NCBI RefSeq assembly: GCF_947495825.1
Contig: NZ_CANMAH010000001.1
Span: 124,001 to 188,000 of the forward strand
DNA: 64,000 nucleotides
Reading direction: 5' to 3'
Source: an uncultured Psychrobacter sp.
Lineage (GTDB): Bacteria; Pseudomonadota; Gammaproteobacteria; Pseudomonadales; Moraxellaceae
Position numbers and translations under genes: made by a program. The notes below the pieces were generated by a model. The model was not told where the DNA came from. It saw only the letters and a list, made by a program, of their open reading frames with translations, and searched no databases. Positions 46,245 through 56,523 of the stretch are shown here, piece after piece (the first letter of the stretch is position 1; the number at the start of each line of letters is the position of its first letter).

Positions 46245-46576
46245 ACATCTACCTTTTGTTTTTATTTAACTATTTAATATTATTACGATTTTTATATATT
46301 GGTTAGTCATTTAGCTACTGGCAACACCTACTAAACATCCCTATTATGTGCCTGGCAAAGATAGAGAAAAGTATCTACAAACAGCCTTATGGCAGTCATA
46401 ATGTGCTAGAATTTCGCTTTTGATTGTAGCATTAATTGAGGCCTGTTTTATGGTACTTACGCTTGGTGCTGAATGCGCCACTTTATAATATAACGTCTAT
46501 TGTAAGCACAATATCTGTGTTTTTTTAGCGGCATTAACTTATTAATACATCAACTCATACATACACTTAGGTACAC
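46245..46576. other. Intergenic stretch between divergent pdxA and dnaB
   Basis: No gene, tRNA or riboswitch was recognised in these 332 bases. It is A+T-rich with several TATAAT-like strings (for example near 46484) but no confident promoter pair. Confidence 0.5.
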
Positions 46577-47977
46577 ATGGCAGACACCAGTAAAACCGAC
46601 GACTTACTCAACCAGCAGCCTCCGCACAATATAGATATTGAAAAAGCGCTGCTGGCTTCTTTGATGAGTATCGAAGAAGCCTATGACAAGATTGCCGATA
46701 TCGTTACCAAAGATGACTTCTATGCAGGCCGTCATCAGCACATATTCGATGCCATCGCTCACTTGGCAGCGGTAAATGAGCCTTATGATACTGTTATGGT
46801 GCATGACTGGCTGGAGGCTCAAAAGCTGCTCAAGACGGCTGGTGGTGACAGCTATTTGGCTGATATTTTAAGTCAAAGTCCAGCGACACTATTTAACCTT
46901 ACCGCCTACGCTCAGCGTGTACGAGAGTTATCAACCTTGCGCCAGCTTATTACCACGGGTAACGATATGCTAACCCTAGCGTATAACCCAAAAGATCAAA
47001 CCGTAAGTGATATTTTAGATAACGTTGAAGGTAAGATATTTAGCATCAACGAGCAGCATAATAAACGTGCTGAGCAGCGCGGACCTGTGGGCATCACCTC
47101 AGTATTGACCAACGTAATCGATAAAATTCAAGAGCTCAAATCCAATCCTGACGGTATGATTGGATTGCAAACCCCATTCGCTGAGTTAAATAACAAAACT
47201 CAAGGTCTACAAGCGGGCGATTTGATTATTGTCGCTGCACGTCCTTCTATGGGTAAGACCACTTTTGCGATGAACCTAGCAGAAGGTGTATTGTTTAACG
47301 AAAACCTGCCCGTCGTCGTATTTTCTATGGAGATGCCTGCAGAGTCTATCGTAATGCGTCTGTTGTCTTCGTGGGGCGCGATTAATCAAACCAATCTGCG
47401 CTCAGGACAAATGAATGAAGATGAATGGGCAAAGATGATGAACGCAATTCAGCATCTACAATCTAAACATTTATATATTGATGACAGTACTGCCCTGCCA
47501 CCATCGGAGCTACGCTCACGTTGCCGCCGTATCGCAAAAAACCACGATGGTAAGATTGGCGCTGTTATTGTCGATTATCTACAATTGATGAAAGTTCCCA
47601 GTCTTGATGGTAACCGTGTTGGAGAAATATCGGAGATATCGCGCAGTTTAAAAGCCCTAGCTCGTGAGCTTGAATGCCCAGTCATTGCCCTATCGCAGCT
47701 GAACCGGAGCTTGGAGAACCGGCCCAATAAGCGTCCAATTATGTCAGATCTGCGCGAGTCTGGCGCGATCGAGCAGGATGCCGATTTGATTATGTTTATT
47801 TATCGCGATGAGGTATATAACGAAAACTCAGATCATAAAGGCGTGGCTGAGGTCATCATCGGTAAACAGCGTAATGGCCCTATCGGTACGATACGTTTAG
47901 GTTTTGAAGGTCAATTTACCCGCTTTATCAACCTTACGCCCGAGTATTATCAAGGGGCGACTTTTGACGATGAATAA
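46577..47977 (+). CDS. dnaB: Replicative DNA helicase
   Basis: The hexameric 5'-3' helicase at the replication fork. The N-terminal primase-interacting domain begins PHNIDIEKALLASLMS. A linker leads to the RecA-like motor with Walker A AARPSMGKTTFAMNLAE, Walker B region IGAVIVDYLQLM, and LSQLNRSLENRPNKRPIMSDLRESGAIEQDADLIMFIYRDEVY. At 466 residues it is E. coli-like (471) and has no intein. alr follows 211 bases later. Confidence 0.98.
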   Translation: MADTSKTDDLLNQQPPHNIDIEKALLASLMSIEEAYDKIADIVTKDDFYAGRHQHIFDAIAHLAAVNEPYDTVMVHDWLEAQKLLKTAGGDSYLADILSQSPATLFNLTAYAQRVRELSTLRQLITTGNDMLTLAYNPKDQTVSDILDNVEGKIFSINEQHNKRAEQRGPVGITSVLTNVIDKIQELKSNPDGMIGLQTPFAELNNKTQGLQAGDLIIVAARPSMGKTTFAMNLAEGVLFNENLPVVVFSMEMPAESIVMRLLSSWGAINQTNLRSGQMNEDEWAKMMNAIQHLQSKHLYIDDSTALPPSELRSRCRRIAKNHDGKIGAVIVDYLQLMKVPSLDGNRVGEISEISRSLKALARELECPVIALSQLNRSLENRPNKRPIMSDLRESGAIEQDADLIMFIYRDEVYNENSDHKGVAEVIIGKQRNGPIGTIRLGFEGQFTRFINLTPEYYQGATFDDE

Positions 47978-48188
47978 TACCCAATTAATAACTATCAATT
48001 TATTATAGAATCATTACGTTGTAACGTGATGCGCAACTGGTATAAATTTTTCTTGCTTGCTATGTCTACGCTGACAGAGGCTGCGAAAAACTTATCCCAG
48101 TATTGCTGTATCGTTTTTATAGCGAATTGACTATAAATGCTGTTTATAACTACTATCCAACGTCCAAACACTAATAAAGAAGTGAACT

Positions 48189-49295
48189 ATGCGCACTGCT
48201 AACATTACTATTGACCCTGCCGCTCTTACCCATAATTTAACTCAAGTCAAAAAACGTGCGCCTAATGCTAAAGTACTGGCAATGGTAAAAGCCAACGCTT
48301 ATGGTCATGGCGTGGCCGCTGTATTACCAGCTTTAAAGCAAGCGGATGGTATTGGTGTTGCAACATTTACTGAGGCGTTAGAGGCACGGCAATTGGGATG
48401 GGATAAAACAATTGGCCTAGTTGAAGGGGTATTTAGCGCTTATGAATGGCAGCAGGCTATCGATAATGCTTGTAGCTGCGTGATTCATCACACACCGCAG
48501 TTAGACTGGGCGTTAGAGAACGTTCCAGCAGCAGATAGCCCAGCGCGGCAGGTTTGGCTAAAATACAATACTGGTATGAATCGCTTAGGTTTTGATGAAA
48601 AGACAGTTATAGAAGCTGCACAGCATTTGCACGATGCAGGTTATCATCTTATTCTTACGACACATTTTGCAAATGCTGATGATCGTGACCATCCGCTAAA
48701 CGCCATTCAAATACAGCGATTTTCTGACATGTTGAAGTATTTGCAACAGCATATAACCCCAAGTGTCGAAGGCTCATTGTGTAACTCTGCAGGCGTAGTA
48801 AACTTTTCTGAACACCATCATGATTGGGTACGTCCAGGTATCATGCTCTATGGTAGCTCCCCTGTCATCGATCAGTCGGCTATCGACTTAAACCTAAAGC
48901 CTGCGATGGAGTTTAGCGCCCGGATTATGGCTATGCATGTAGTCAATGCTGGAGAGGCTATTGGCTATGGTAGCCGCTGGACTGCAGAGCAAGATACTAG
49001 GACTGCTCTCGTTAGTATCGGCTACGGTGATGGCTATCCACGTGTCGTTAGCGACGATGCTTATGTTTGTATTGTAGATGCTGATAGTGGTATAAGCTAT
49101 CGCTGCCCTATTCGTGGTCGAGTCGCTATGGATATGATTGTGGTTGATTTGAGTGCAGCTCTAGTAGATATTAAGCTTGATAGTAAAGTTGTGCTGTGGG
49201 GCGCTATGCCACACGTTGATGAAGTGGCCAGTCATGCAGGTACGATTGGCTATGAGCTACTGTGTAGATTGAGCGCACGCCCTAAGCGGACATAG
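48189..49295 (+). CDS. alr: Alanine racemase
   Basis: A PLP enzyme making D-alanine for peptidoglycan. The PLP-lysine motif is AMVKANAYGHGVAAVL. The catalytic tyrosine and substrate region is AIGYGSRWTAEQDTRTALVSIGYGDGYPR, followed by CPIRGRVAMDMIVVDLS. The fold-type III N-terminus begins RTANITIDPAALTHNLTQVKKRAPNAK. It is 368 residues (E. coli 359). GAAGTG lies before the ATG. dnaB-alr adjacency is common in gammaproteobacteria. Confidence 0.97.
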   Translation: MRTANITIDPAALTHNLTQVKKRAPNAKVLAMVKANAYGHGVAAVLPALKQADGIGVATFTEALEARQLGWDKTIGLVEGVFSAYEWQQAIDNACSCVIHHTPQLDWALENVPAADSPARQVWLKYNTGMNRLGFDEKTVIEAAQHLHDAGYHLILTTHFANADDRDHPLNAIQIQRFSDMLKYLQQHITPSVEGSLCNSAGVVNFSEHHHDWVRPGIMLYGSSPVIDQSAIDLNLKPAMEFSARIMAMHVVNAGEAIGYGSRWTAEQDTRTALVSIGYGDGYPRVVSDDAYVCIVDADSGISYRCPIRGRVAMDMIVVDLSAALVDIKLDSKVVLWGAMPHVDEVASHAGTIGYELLCRLSARPKRT

Positions 49296-49383
49296 GGTTA
49301 CGTTTATAAAATTAACGGCATTTTTGTTTAATCTACCTGTGCAGTCCTGTTAGCTGACTGCCATTGGTTATCAAAATTTGGCG

Positions 49384-49411
49384 TTTACATTGAAAGTAAT
49401 TGCGCTATACT
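49384..49411 (+). promoter_or_regulatory. Probable argF promoter
   Basis: TTTACA, a 16-base spacer and TATACT lie about 93 bases before argF. No clear ArgR box was identified. Confidence 0.45.
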
Positions 49412-49503
49412 AAAAGTTTGTTGTCACCACGGCTTAGGTAGCTTCCTGTCGCCATTGACGGCTGATAACGTTTCATTGACTGTGATCGACTGCTAGGACT
49501 GCT

Positions 49504-50427
49504 ATGAGTTTGCGCCATTTTTTGACCTTATCTGATTTAACCAAACAAGAACTAGAAAACCTAATCAAACGCGCAAGCGAGCTGCGTAAGATGCAACACG
49601 CAGGCGAGATATATCAGCCTTTTGTTGGACGTACGCTTGGCATGATCTTTGAGAAGTCATCAACTCGCACGCGTATCTCTTTTGAGACGGGAATGGGGCA
49701 GTTTGGCGGTAACGCCATCTTTTTGTCGCCAAACGATACGCAGCTTGGTCGCGGTGAACCTTTAGAAGACTCTGCCCGCGTGATCTCAAGTATGGTCGAT
49801 ATCATAATGATTCGCACCTTTGGTCACGAAAAGGTTGAGACCTTTGCCAAGTACTCAGGTGTCCCTATTATCAACGCCCTAACCGATGAGTTTCATCCCT
49901 GCCAACTGCTCGCCGATATGCAGACCTATTATGAGCATCGCGGCAGTATCGAAAATAAAATCGTAACGTGGGTTGGTGACGGTAACAACATGTGCTCGTC
50001 ATTTATGCAAGCTGCTAATCAGTTTGGTTTTGAGCTACGCGTCGCAGCACCGTATGGTTTTGAGCCAGATCCTAAGTTAATGGAGCGCTTTTCACACTGC
50101 GTCAGCTTGGTTGAAAATGTCCAAGATGCCGCAAAAGATTCTAACCTAATCGTCACTGATGTTTGGGCAAGTATGGGCCAAGAGTCTGAGCAAAATACTC
50201 GCGCACGTCGTTTTGCTCCTTATCAAGTCACACCGTCACTCTTAGATAAAGCAGATCCTGAAGTGGTGTTTATGCATTGCTTGCCTGCGCATCGCGGCGA
50301 AGAGATTTCTCATGATATGCTCAATGATCCACGCTCAGTAGTATGGGATGAGGCAGAAAATCGCCTACATGCACAAAAAGCTTTAATGGAATTTTTATTA
50401 AAAGATAAAATTAAACTACCTGCATAG
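49504..50427 (+). CDS. argF: Ornithine carbamoyltransferase, anabolic
   Basis: Makes citrulline from ornithine and carbamoyl phosphate (arginine synthesis). The carbamoyl-phosphate loop is [25 protein letters not shown]. Other motifs are [20 protein letters not shown], the ornithine SMG-type loop [10 protein letters not shown], and [14 protein letters not shown]. It is 307 residues, the common short form. It is monocistronic, with a terminator shared with the convergent rpiA. Confidence 0.96.
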   Translation: MSLRHFLTLSDLTKQELENLIKRASELRKMQHAGEIYQPFVGRTLGMIFEKSSTRTRISFETGMGQFGGNAIFLSPNDTQLGRGEPLEDSARVISSMVDIIMIRTFGHEKVETFAKYSGVPIINALTDEFHPCQLLADMQTYYEHRGSIENKIVTWVGDGNNMCSSFMQAANQFGFELRVAAPYGFEPDPKLMERFSHCVSLVENVQDAAKDSNLIVTDVWASMGQESEQNTRARRFAPYQVTPSLLDKADPEVVFMHCLPAHRGEEISHDMLNDPRSVVWDEAENRLHAQKALMEFLLKDKIKLPA

Positions 50428-50460
50428 ATAACCAAACAAAGTGCTTATAACGATCACGCA

Positions 50461-50498
50461 AAAAAAAGACAGATCACATTGTGTTCTGTCTTTTTTTT
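50461..50498. terminator. Bidirectional terminator between argF and rpiA
   Basis: AAAAAGACAGA and TCTGTCTTTTT form a perfect stem with A and T runs on both sides, serving the two converging genes. Confidence 0.9.
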
Positions 50499-50522
50499 AT
50501 TTAGTCAATACTCAATGACAAG

Positions 50523-51182
50523 TTAACGGGACAGTGTCGTGACCCCGTCACTACCTGCTTTTAGTAATACATCTGCTTGATTGGCAGCAAAGATACCATT
50601 GCAGACCACGCCTACGATGTTATTTAGCTCTTTTTCAAGGGCTATTGGATTACTCACATCTAAATCATAGGTATCTAAAATCACATTTCCATAGTCCGTG
50701 ACAAAGTCTTCGCGGTAGACAGGTTCGCCGCCCAGACGAGCCAACTGACGAGCAACATACGAGCGGGCTTGCGGTAGCACTTCGATCGGCACTGGAAATG
50801 CGCGCCCTAGTATATCGACACTTTTACTCTCATCGACCATGCATATAAACTTGTTAGATGCCGCAGCGACGATTTTTTCACGAGTGAGTGCACCGCCGCC
50901 GCCTTTAATCAGTTGCAGTTGCGCGTTTACTTCATCTGCGCCATCAATATAGACATCGAGCGTTCCGGCAAAGTTTAGATCAACTATCTCGATACCCAAA
51001 GCGCGTAGCTTGTCTTCGGTGACCTGTGAGCTGGCAACAGCACCAGCAAGTTTTAAGGTAGGCAACAATTCAATCAAACAGTTGACCGTACTGCCTGTGC
51101 CTACTCCAAGTATCATGTCATCTTCAATATAACTTAGAGCAGCTTTGGCTGCGGCTTGCTTTTGTGCTTGCTGATCGCTCAT
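50523..51182 (-). CDS. rpiA: Ribose-5-phosphate isomerase A
   Basis: Interconverts ribose-5-phosphate and ribulose-5-phosphate in the pentose phosphate pathway. Motifs are [28 protein letters not shown]-type segment ([32 protein letters not shown]), FICMVDESK and a C-terminal [16 protein letters not shown]. The open frame extends ten codons upstream from a GTG, but AAGGA is spaced for the ATG at 51182. That choice gives 219 residues, the same as E. coli RpiA. It is convergent with argF and divergent from ilvA. Confidence 0.96.
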   Translation of the reverse strand: MSDQQAQKQAAAKAALSYIEDDMILGVGTGSTVNCLIELLPTLKLAGAVASSQVTEDKLRALGIEIVDLNFAGTLDVYIDGADEVNAQLQLIKGGGGALTREKIVAAASNKFICMVDESKSVDILGRAFPVPIEVLPQARSYVARQLARLGGEPVYREDFVTDYGNVILDTYDLDVSNPIALEKELNNIVGVVCNGIFAANQADVLLKAGSDGVTTLSR

Positions 51183-51451
51183 CATAAATCCTTGGCAAAA
51201 TAAACTTAACACTATAAAAAAGGTAAAATGCGCGGCTATTATAACTGATGATTTTAATCGATGTTAGCGTAATGATAACTCTCATTAAGTCTTTACTTGG
51301 TTGTGCTACTTATAAAGGATAAGCATTTAATATCTATTACAGCATCAAATTTTAAGCAAAACTTGCAATTGAGTCTTGCAAGATAGTCAAAATCAGCATA
51401 GGCTAATCTATTTCATTTTTATCTTCATTTATCACTTGTTTAGGGATTATT

Positions 51452-53005
51452 ATGCTATCACATTGGGTACGAGCCATCTTGCAAGCCACGGTTTATGACG
51501 TTGCTATTCAAACTCCACTTGAAGCTGCACCTAAGCTGACCCAGCGTTTTACCAATGATATTCGACTTAAACGTGAAGATTTGCAACCAGTCAAATCCTT
51601 TAAATTGCGCGGGGCTTATAACCGCATTAGCCAATTAAGTGATGCGCAAAAAGCGCGCGGCGTCATTTGTGCATCAGCGGGTAATCATGCTCAGGGTGTT
51701 GCTTACTCTGCCCGCAATTTAGCATTGAACAACATTATCGTTATGCCAACGACGACACCTGATATCAAAGTAGATGCGGTGAGAGCGCTTGGCGGCAATG
51801 TCGACTTGCATGGTGATAGCTTCGATCAAGCCAACCGCTATGCGATCGAACGCGCTGAGCGTGAAGGCTTAACTTTTATCCCCCCTTACGATGATGAGTT
51901 GGTCATCGCCGGTCAAGGTACCATCGGACTTGAGCTAACCCAACAATGGCGCAATATGGATTATGTTTTCGTTGCGGTGGGCGGTGGTGGCCTCATATCA
52001 GGTGTCGCAGCATTCTTAGGAGAAGTGGCTCCACATGTCAAAGTCATCGCCGTAGAAGCCGAACAATCAGCTTCTCTTAAAGCAGCACTACAAGCAGACA
52101 AGCGAGTCAGACTTGAGCAAGTAGGATTGTTCGTCGACGGTGTGGCAGTTGCTCAAATTGGCGAATTACCTTTTGACGTTGTACGTACGCAAAAAAGCGA
52201 TCACTCAGGGCCGATTGTTGAGCCTGAAGTCATAACCTGTACCAATGATGAAGTCTGCGCGGCTATCAAAGACATCTTTGAAGAAAACCGTAGTATCGTC
52301 GAGCCTGCTGGCGCATTATCAGTCGCTGGTATGAAAAAGTATATCGAAGCTAACAATCTACAAGGTAAAAACTGCGTCGGCATCATTTGCGGCGCCAATA
52401 TGAACTTCGACCGCCTGCGTTACATTGCCGAGCGTACTGAGATTGGTGAGAAAAAAGAAGCCATCTTTGGGGTGACAATCCCTGAACAAACTGGCGCATT
52501 TTTAAATTTCTGCCGCAGCTTACATGGTCGTAATATTACTGAGTTTAACTACCGTGCTGACAGCAAAAAGTCGCCAGACTCAATGGAGCCGGCCTCAATC
52601 TTTGTCGGTATCGCTCTAAAAGATGGTGAGAGAGAACGTCAAACCATTAACGATCAGTTGACAGCTGATGGCTACACAGCACATGATTTAACAGATGATG
52701 ATATCGCCAAATCACACATTCGTCATCTGATTGGAGGTCATGCTCATGTCGAAAACGAGCAGTTGCTAAAAATCACCTTCCCTGAGCGTCCAGGAGCATT
52801 ACTGACATTTTTAGAAAAGTTGGGTGATGATTTTAATATCACGCTTTTCCATTATCGCAATCATGGTGCAGCTGAAGGACGAGTACTAGTCGGTCTACAA
52901 GCCTCTGAAAGCAATTCACGGCAATTACAAGACGCCCTACTCGACATCGGTTATAACTGTACCATGCTCAACGACAATGTTGGCTATAAACTGTTCCTAA
53001 AATAG
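51452..53005 (+). CDS. ilvA: Threonine ammonia-lyase, biosynthetic
   Basis: A PLP enzyme deaminating threonine to 2-oxobutanoate, the first step of isoleucine synthesis. The PLP-lysine motif is LQPVKSFKLRGAYNRIS. Further motifs are CASAGNHAQGVAYSA, VAVGGGGLISGVA and GIICGANMNFDRLRYIAERTE. The C-terminal ~190 residues hold two ACT-like regulatory domains (EKKEAIFGVTIPEQTGAFLNFCRSL and NEQLLKITFPERPGALLTFLEKL), so it should be inhibited by isoleucine. It is 517 residues (E. coli 514). No leader peptide or attenuator was seen upstream. Confidence 0.97.
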   Translation: MLSHWVRAILQATVYDVAIQTPLEAAPKLTQRFTNDIRLKREDLQPVKSFKLRGAYNRISQLSDAQKARGVICASAGNHAQGVAYSARNLALNNIIVMPTTTPDIKVDAVRALGGNVDLHGDSFDQANRYAIERAEREGLTFIPPYDDELVIAGQGTIGLELTQQWRNMDYVFVAVGGGGLISGVAAFLGEVAPHVKVIAVEAEQSASLKAALQADKRVRLEQVGLFVDGVAVAQIGELPFDVVRTQKSDHSGPIVEPEVITCTNDEVCAAIKDIFEENRSIVEPAGALSVAGMKKYIEANNLQGKNCVGIICGANMNFDRLRYIAERTEIGEKKEAIFGVTIPEQTGAFLNFCRSLHGRNITEFNYRADSKKSPDSMEPASIFVGIALKDGERERQTINDQLTADGYTAHDLTDDDIAKSHIRHLIGGHAHVENEQLLKITFPERPGALLTFLEKLGDDFNITLFHYRNHGAAEGRVLVGLQASESNSRQLQDALLDIGYNCTMLNDNVGYKLFLK

Positions 53006-53208
53006 TATAGTGAAACAGCGGTTCTATAAATAATGGTGATAGACGATCTCTTTTAGTAAGCGACCTCTTTTAATATGAGTGGTCGCTTACAACTATCATT
53101 CAGCTCCTATTACTCAACGCTCAGTATTATTCATAACAAAAATCTATTTGCAAATATTAAAGTTGCCCTAATCTTATTTGATATAGAAATAGATATAGAG
53201 TAGCAGTT

Positions 53209-53631
53209 ATGAAGAATAATACTGATGATAAAAACCAAGCCTTGACCAAAATTCGTCTTGATAAATGGCTATGGGCCGCACGCTTCTATCGGACGCGCAC
53301 TCTTGCCAAGCAAGCTATTGAAAGCGGAAGAGTACACTATGCTGGCAGTCGCGTGAAAACCAGTAAAGAGATTTCGGTCGGCGATGAATTAACCATTCGC
53401 CAAGGTTCAGCCACTGCCATGACTGAAAAAACTGTCATTGTTGAGGCACTCACTGCGCAGCGTGGCAACGCGACTGCCGCCCAAGTTTTGTATTCAGAGA
53501 CTAAAGAGAGCGAAGAGCGCCGCGCTTACTATGCTGAGCAGCGCAAACTTGCCAATCTTGCACGCCCTGATAATAAGCCCAATAAAAAGCAGCGCCGTGA
53601 CTTACAACGTTTTAAACACCAAAAGGATTAA
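53209..53631 (+). CDS. hslR: S4-domain RNA-binding protein, Hsp15-like
   Basis: A small basic protein whose N-terminal S4 fold is KIRLDKWLWAARFYRTRTLAKQAIESGRVHYAGSRVKTSKEISVGDELTIRQG, the signature of Hsp15, which recycles free 50S subunits carrying nascent chains. The C-terminal tail is Lys/Arg/Gln-rich (NKKQRRDLQRFKHQKD). It is 140 residues (E. coli 133). It is monocistronic by position. Confidence 0.92.
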   Translation: MKNNTDDKNQALTKIRLDKWLWAARFYRTRTLAKQAIESGRVHYAGSRVKTSKEISVGDELTIRQGSATAMTEKTVIVEALTAQRGNATAAQVLYSETKESEERRAYYAEQRKLANLARPDNKPNKKQRRDLQRFKHQKD

Positions 53632-53861
53632 AAACTTTACTGTTAAGTCTGTGTGCTTGTCTTTCACGATATTATCCGTTACGCTCGACAAATCACGCTA
53701 AATGATAATAATTTTCAAATAAAACTGTTAAAATGAGCAAGAATAACTGTCTGTTATTGCTTCTCTAGATTAGTATCAACTCATTTATATACTGACACGC
53801 TAATGGACCATATTTCCAATATTCGTCTTCTATAGCATTTTTTGTCATAAAAGGTCATGTT

Positions 53862-54362
53862 ATGCTGGTTAAAGCTTCCGCTCCATCCTCTATCTTATTG
53901 GTTTGCTTAGGTAATATCTGTCGCTCACCAACTGCTGAAGAAATCTTTCGTCAACAAATTGCTATTGCAGGGCTTTCTATAAAGGTGGATTCAGCAGGTA
54001 CAGGTGATTGGAACGTTGGTAATGCCCCTGATATCAGATCGCAGCGTCATGCTAAGGGTCATGGTTACAACATTAGTAAATTGGTTGCACGTCAAGTAAA
54101 TGCTGATGACTTTCGTGACTTTGATTTAATCCTAGCGATGGATGCTCAGAATTTAGCTGACTTGCAAGAATTGAAAGATGGCATTGATAATACATCGCAA
54201 GAATCGTTGGCTAAACTGGCGTTATTTAGCGAAGAAGATCCTACTTATGGCGGTGATGACGTTCCAGATCCCTATAAAGGTGACGGAGATGATTTTGAAG
54301 ATGTCATTGAACGTATTGAGTCGAGCGCGAAGGCATGGATAGAGAGCTGGAAGGCTATGTAA
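53862..54362 (+). CDS. Low-molecular-weight protein tyrosine phosphatase
   Basis: A 166-residue phosphatase of the LMW-PTP family. The P-loop is LLVCLGNICRSPTAEEIF (C-X5-R-S) near the N-terminus, after a short extension. SAGTGDWNVGNAPDIRSQRHAKGHGYNI and the VPDPYKGDGDDFEDVIERIE segment (general acid Asp in DPY) complete the active site. It may act on tyrosine-phosphorylated capsule kinases, but no wzc/wza genes are near. It is followed 164 bases later by murB. Confidence 0.93.
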   Translation: MLVKASAPSSILLVCLGNICRSPTAEEIFRQQIAIAGLSIKVDSAGTGDWNVGNAPDIRSQRHAKGHGYNISKLVARQVNADDFRDFDLILAMDAQNLADLQELKDGIDNTSQESLAKLALFSEEDPTYGGDDVPDPYKGDGDDFEDVIERIESSAKAWIESWKAM

Positions 54363-54525
54363 GGGTTGTTTGAATGAGTAAGTGTCATAATACCAAACAG
54401 CAAAATCCAAGCATTTTATCTGCTTTTATACCGTATATCCCTTATAATAGCCAGCGCATTAAAGCCTAGCTGATATTCAGCTGTTGCTTGGATAGCTTTT
54501 ATTTATTTGTCTAATAGGTCGTGTT

Positions 54526-55638
54526 ATGTCTATAGATTTGCACCATGCTCCTAATGCTCAGTACGATTGCTTGCATGATCTGTCTTACGCCAATACGATG
54601 GCGCTCGCTTGCATCGCTGATACTGTAGTGACGTTGACGGACGAGGCACAGCTAGACCATTTTATAGCAAGTTACACAAACAATACTGAGCCTAATCCGT
54701 CATTGTTTGTGCTATCTGGTGGTAGCAACGTCCTATTGCCCACGCAGCTGCAAGCGATCGTATTACGACCGCACATGCGTGGCATTACGCTTATCGATCA
54801 GACCCAAGACTATGTCGATATTGAGGTTATGGCAGGTGAAAACTGGCATGATTTGGTTATTCATACTGTCAATCAAGGCTGGTACGGACTAGAAAATTTA
54901 GCATTAATTCCAGGGCTCACTGGTGCAGCTCCTGTACAAAATATCGGCGCCTATGGTGTGCAGCTAGAGGACCGTTTGCAGTATGTTCGCGCTTATCACT
55001 TACCGACCAAAGCTTGGCACCATCTCACTGCTGCTGACTGTGGGTTTGGCTACCGCGATAGTATTTTTAAGCGCACACCGAATACTTGGCTAATCAGCCG
55101 GGTGGGGTTTCGTTTGCATACCGATGCAACAAAGGTATTGGCCAGTTATGGTGATGTGCATACAGTGGCTCAACGCTATGCTGAGCAGCAAGGGCGTGGT
55201 CAATTGGCTCCTGTAGATGTAATGCACGCTATCATTGATATACGACAACAAAAACTCCCTGACCCTAGCCAGCTACCCAACTGCGGTAGCTTTTTTCAAA
55301 ACCCTATTATCACTCAAAGCCAGTTTACATCATTACAGACCATCTATCCTGATATCGTCGGTTACCCGATGCCAGATTCGACAGTCAAGGTTGCAGCAGG
55401 TTGGCTAATAGAGCAAGCAGGCTTAAAAGGTGGCGGTATTGAACCAATTATTACCCATAAAAAACAAGCATTAGTCCTTACCAATCACGCTCCTTATCAA
55501 GCCACCCAAGCTGATGTGGTAGCAGCCCAAAACCATATCATAAGCTGTATTTATAAAAAGTTTGCCATCACTTTAGCTCGTGAGCCGGTTTGGGTTAATG
55601 CTGATGGTACAGTTGGATATGGTGAGCATGGGGTCTAA
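54526..55638 (+). CDS. murB: UDP-N-acetylenolpyruvoylglucosamine reductase
   Basis: An FAD enzyme that completes UDP-MurNAc for peptidoglycan. The FAD-binding segment FVLSGGSNVLLPTQLQAIVLRPHMRG, LENLALIPGLTGAAPVQNIGAYGVQLEDRL, CGFGYRDSIFK, NCGSFFQNPI and AAGWLIEQAGLKGGGI are all present. It is the E. coli-type (type I) MurB, 370 residues, with a ~20-residue N-terminal extension. Its end overlaps the start of the next gene. Confidence 0.97.
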   Translation: MSIDLHHAPNAQYDCLHDLSYANTMALACIADTVVTLTDEAQLDHFIASYTNNTEPNPSLFVLSGGSNVLLPTQLQAIVLRPHMRGITLIDQTQDYVDIEVMAGENWHDLVIHTVNQGWYGLENLALIPGLTGAAPVQNIGAYGVQLEDRLQYVRAYHLPTKAWHHLTAADCGFGYRDSIFKRTPNTWLISRVGFRLHTDATKVLASYGDVHTVAQRYAEQQGRGQLAPVDVMHAIIDIRQQKLPDPSQLPNCGSFFQNPIITQSQFTSLQTIYPDIVGYPMPDSTVKVAAGWLIEQAGLKGGGIEPIITHKKQALVLTNHAPYQATQADVVAAQNHIISCIYKKFAITLAREPVWVNADGTVGYGEHGV

Positions 55639-56404
55639 GAAGCGCTCATGGTCTCATAAGCTGTCCCGTCACTACTTGCGCGCAGCTGAACGCATGATTA
55701 AAGTGTTCCGTATCATCAATATAACTTTTTTATTGGGTTCGACAGCGATTATACTGGTTCTTGTTAGTCTGTTCACGCCACTATTTTCTCGTGCAGTTAT
55801 TTATGTGTTTGATCATTTGTCATTGCCTGCGATACCAGCTACTGATATGGGCTCAACACCCTCTGCCTACGTTGTCCTTGGTGGCGGTCTTACGAACGAC
55901 AACAACAACCAAATTATCCTTAATGGTTATAGCCTCAACCGTATTCGTACCGCTGCTATTGCTTATCATGACTTACCCCTACCTATCATTATCAGTGGCG
56001 CAGAAGCGCCTTGGATGAGTCAGTGGCTTATAGAGCATGGCATCGATGAACCTATTAGCGAAAATGCAAGTATGAATACTTGTGAAAATGCACGGTTTAC
56101 CGCCAAGCGCGTGCCTTTATACCATGTCTACCTTGTTACCGATAATTATCATATGGCACGAGCACGTAGACAATTTGCCTTAAATGGAATTCATAGCACG
56201 CCTATAAATGCACCGCTTCCTGTACCACTTGATTGGATGGAACCTGCACAAAACTTAAGCCATTCAAGACGTGCGGTTTATGAAATAGCTGCCTATTTAC
56301 GCGATGTCTTGCGCCCACAATTAGATTGCCGACTTGCCGATGAAGTCAGCATTCAACAATTATTAACGCCCCGAGGTAACGCAGTCAAAACCTTTGATCA
56401 ATAG
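55619..56404 (+). CDS. YdcF/ElyC-like DUF218 membrane protein
   Basis: One N-terminal membrane helix (INITFLLGSTAIILVLVSLFTPLFS) is followed by a DUF218 domain: AYVVLGGGLTNDNNNQIILNGYSLNRIRTAAIAYHDLPLPIIISGA, ENASMNTCENARFTAKRV, VYLVTDNYHMARARRQFALNGI. Members of this family influence cell-envelope glycan metabolism (ElyC, SanA), but the activity is unclear. The ATG at 55619 (or 55628) overlaps the murB end by 20 (or 11) bases, suggesting coupling. The frame stays open to 55580, but with a poorer start. Confidence 0.82.
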   Translation: MVSMGSKKRSWSHKLSRHYLRAAERMIKVFRIINITFLLGSTAIILVLVSLFTPLFSRAVIYVFDHLSLPAIPATDMGSTPSAYVVLGGGLTNDNNNQIILNGYSLNRIRTAAIAYHDLPLPIIISGAEAPWMSQWLIEHGIDEPISENASMNTCENARFTAKRVPLYHVYLVTDNYHMARARRQFALNGIHSTPINAPLPVPLDWMEPAQNLSHSRRAVYEIAAYLRDVLRPQLDCRLADEVSIQQLLTPRGNAVKTFDQ

Positions 56405-56469
56405 ATACGAATGTCTCAAAACTGTGCAGATTTAATTGCATGAATTTCACTTATAAAGTTAAATTTATC

Positions 56470-56491
56470 ACACTTGCAATAAGTGTATAAT
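56470..56491 (+). promoter_or_regulatory. Palindrome ACACTT-N5-AAGTGT abutting a -10 element before ccoS
   Basis: A perfect six-base inverted repeat (56470-56486) overlaps by one base a perfect TATAAT (56486-56491), 33 bases before ccoS. It is a possible repressor or activator site. It is not an FNR box (TTGAT-N4-ATCAA). Confidence 0.4.
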
Positions 56492-56523
56492 AATAGAATA
56501 AACGGCTATTTAAGAGGTTTGCC

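Noticed and set aside
46577-47977. Intein in dnaB
   Set aside because: The protein is of normal length and motifs are uninterrupted.
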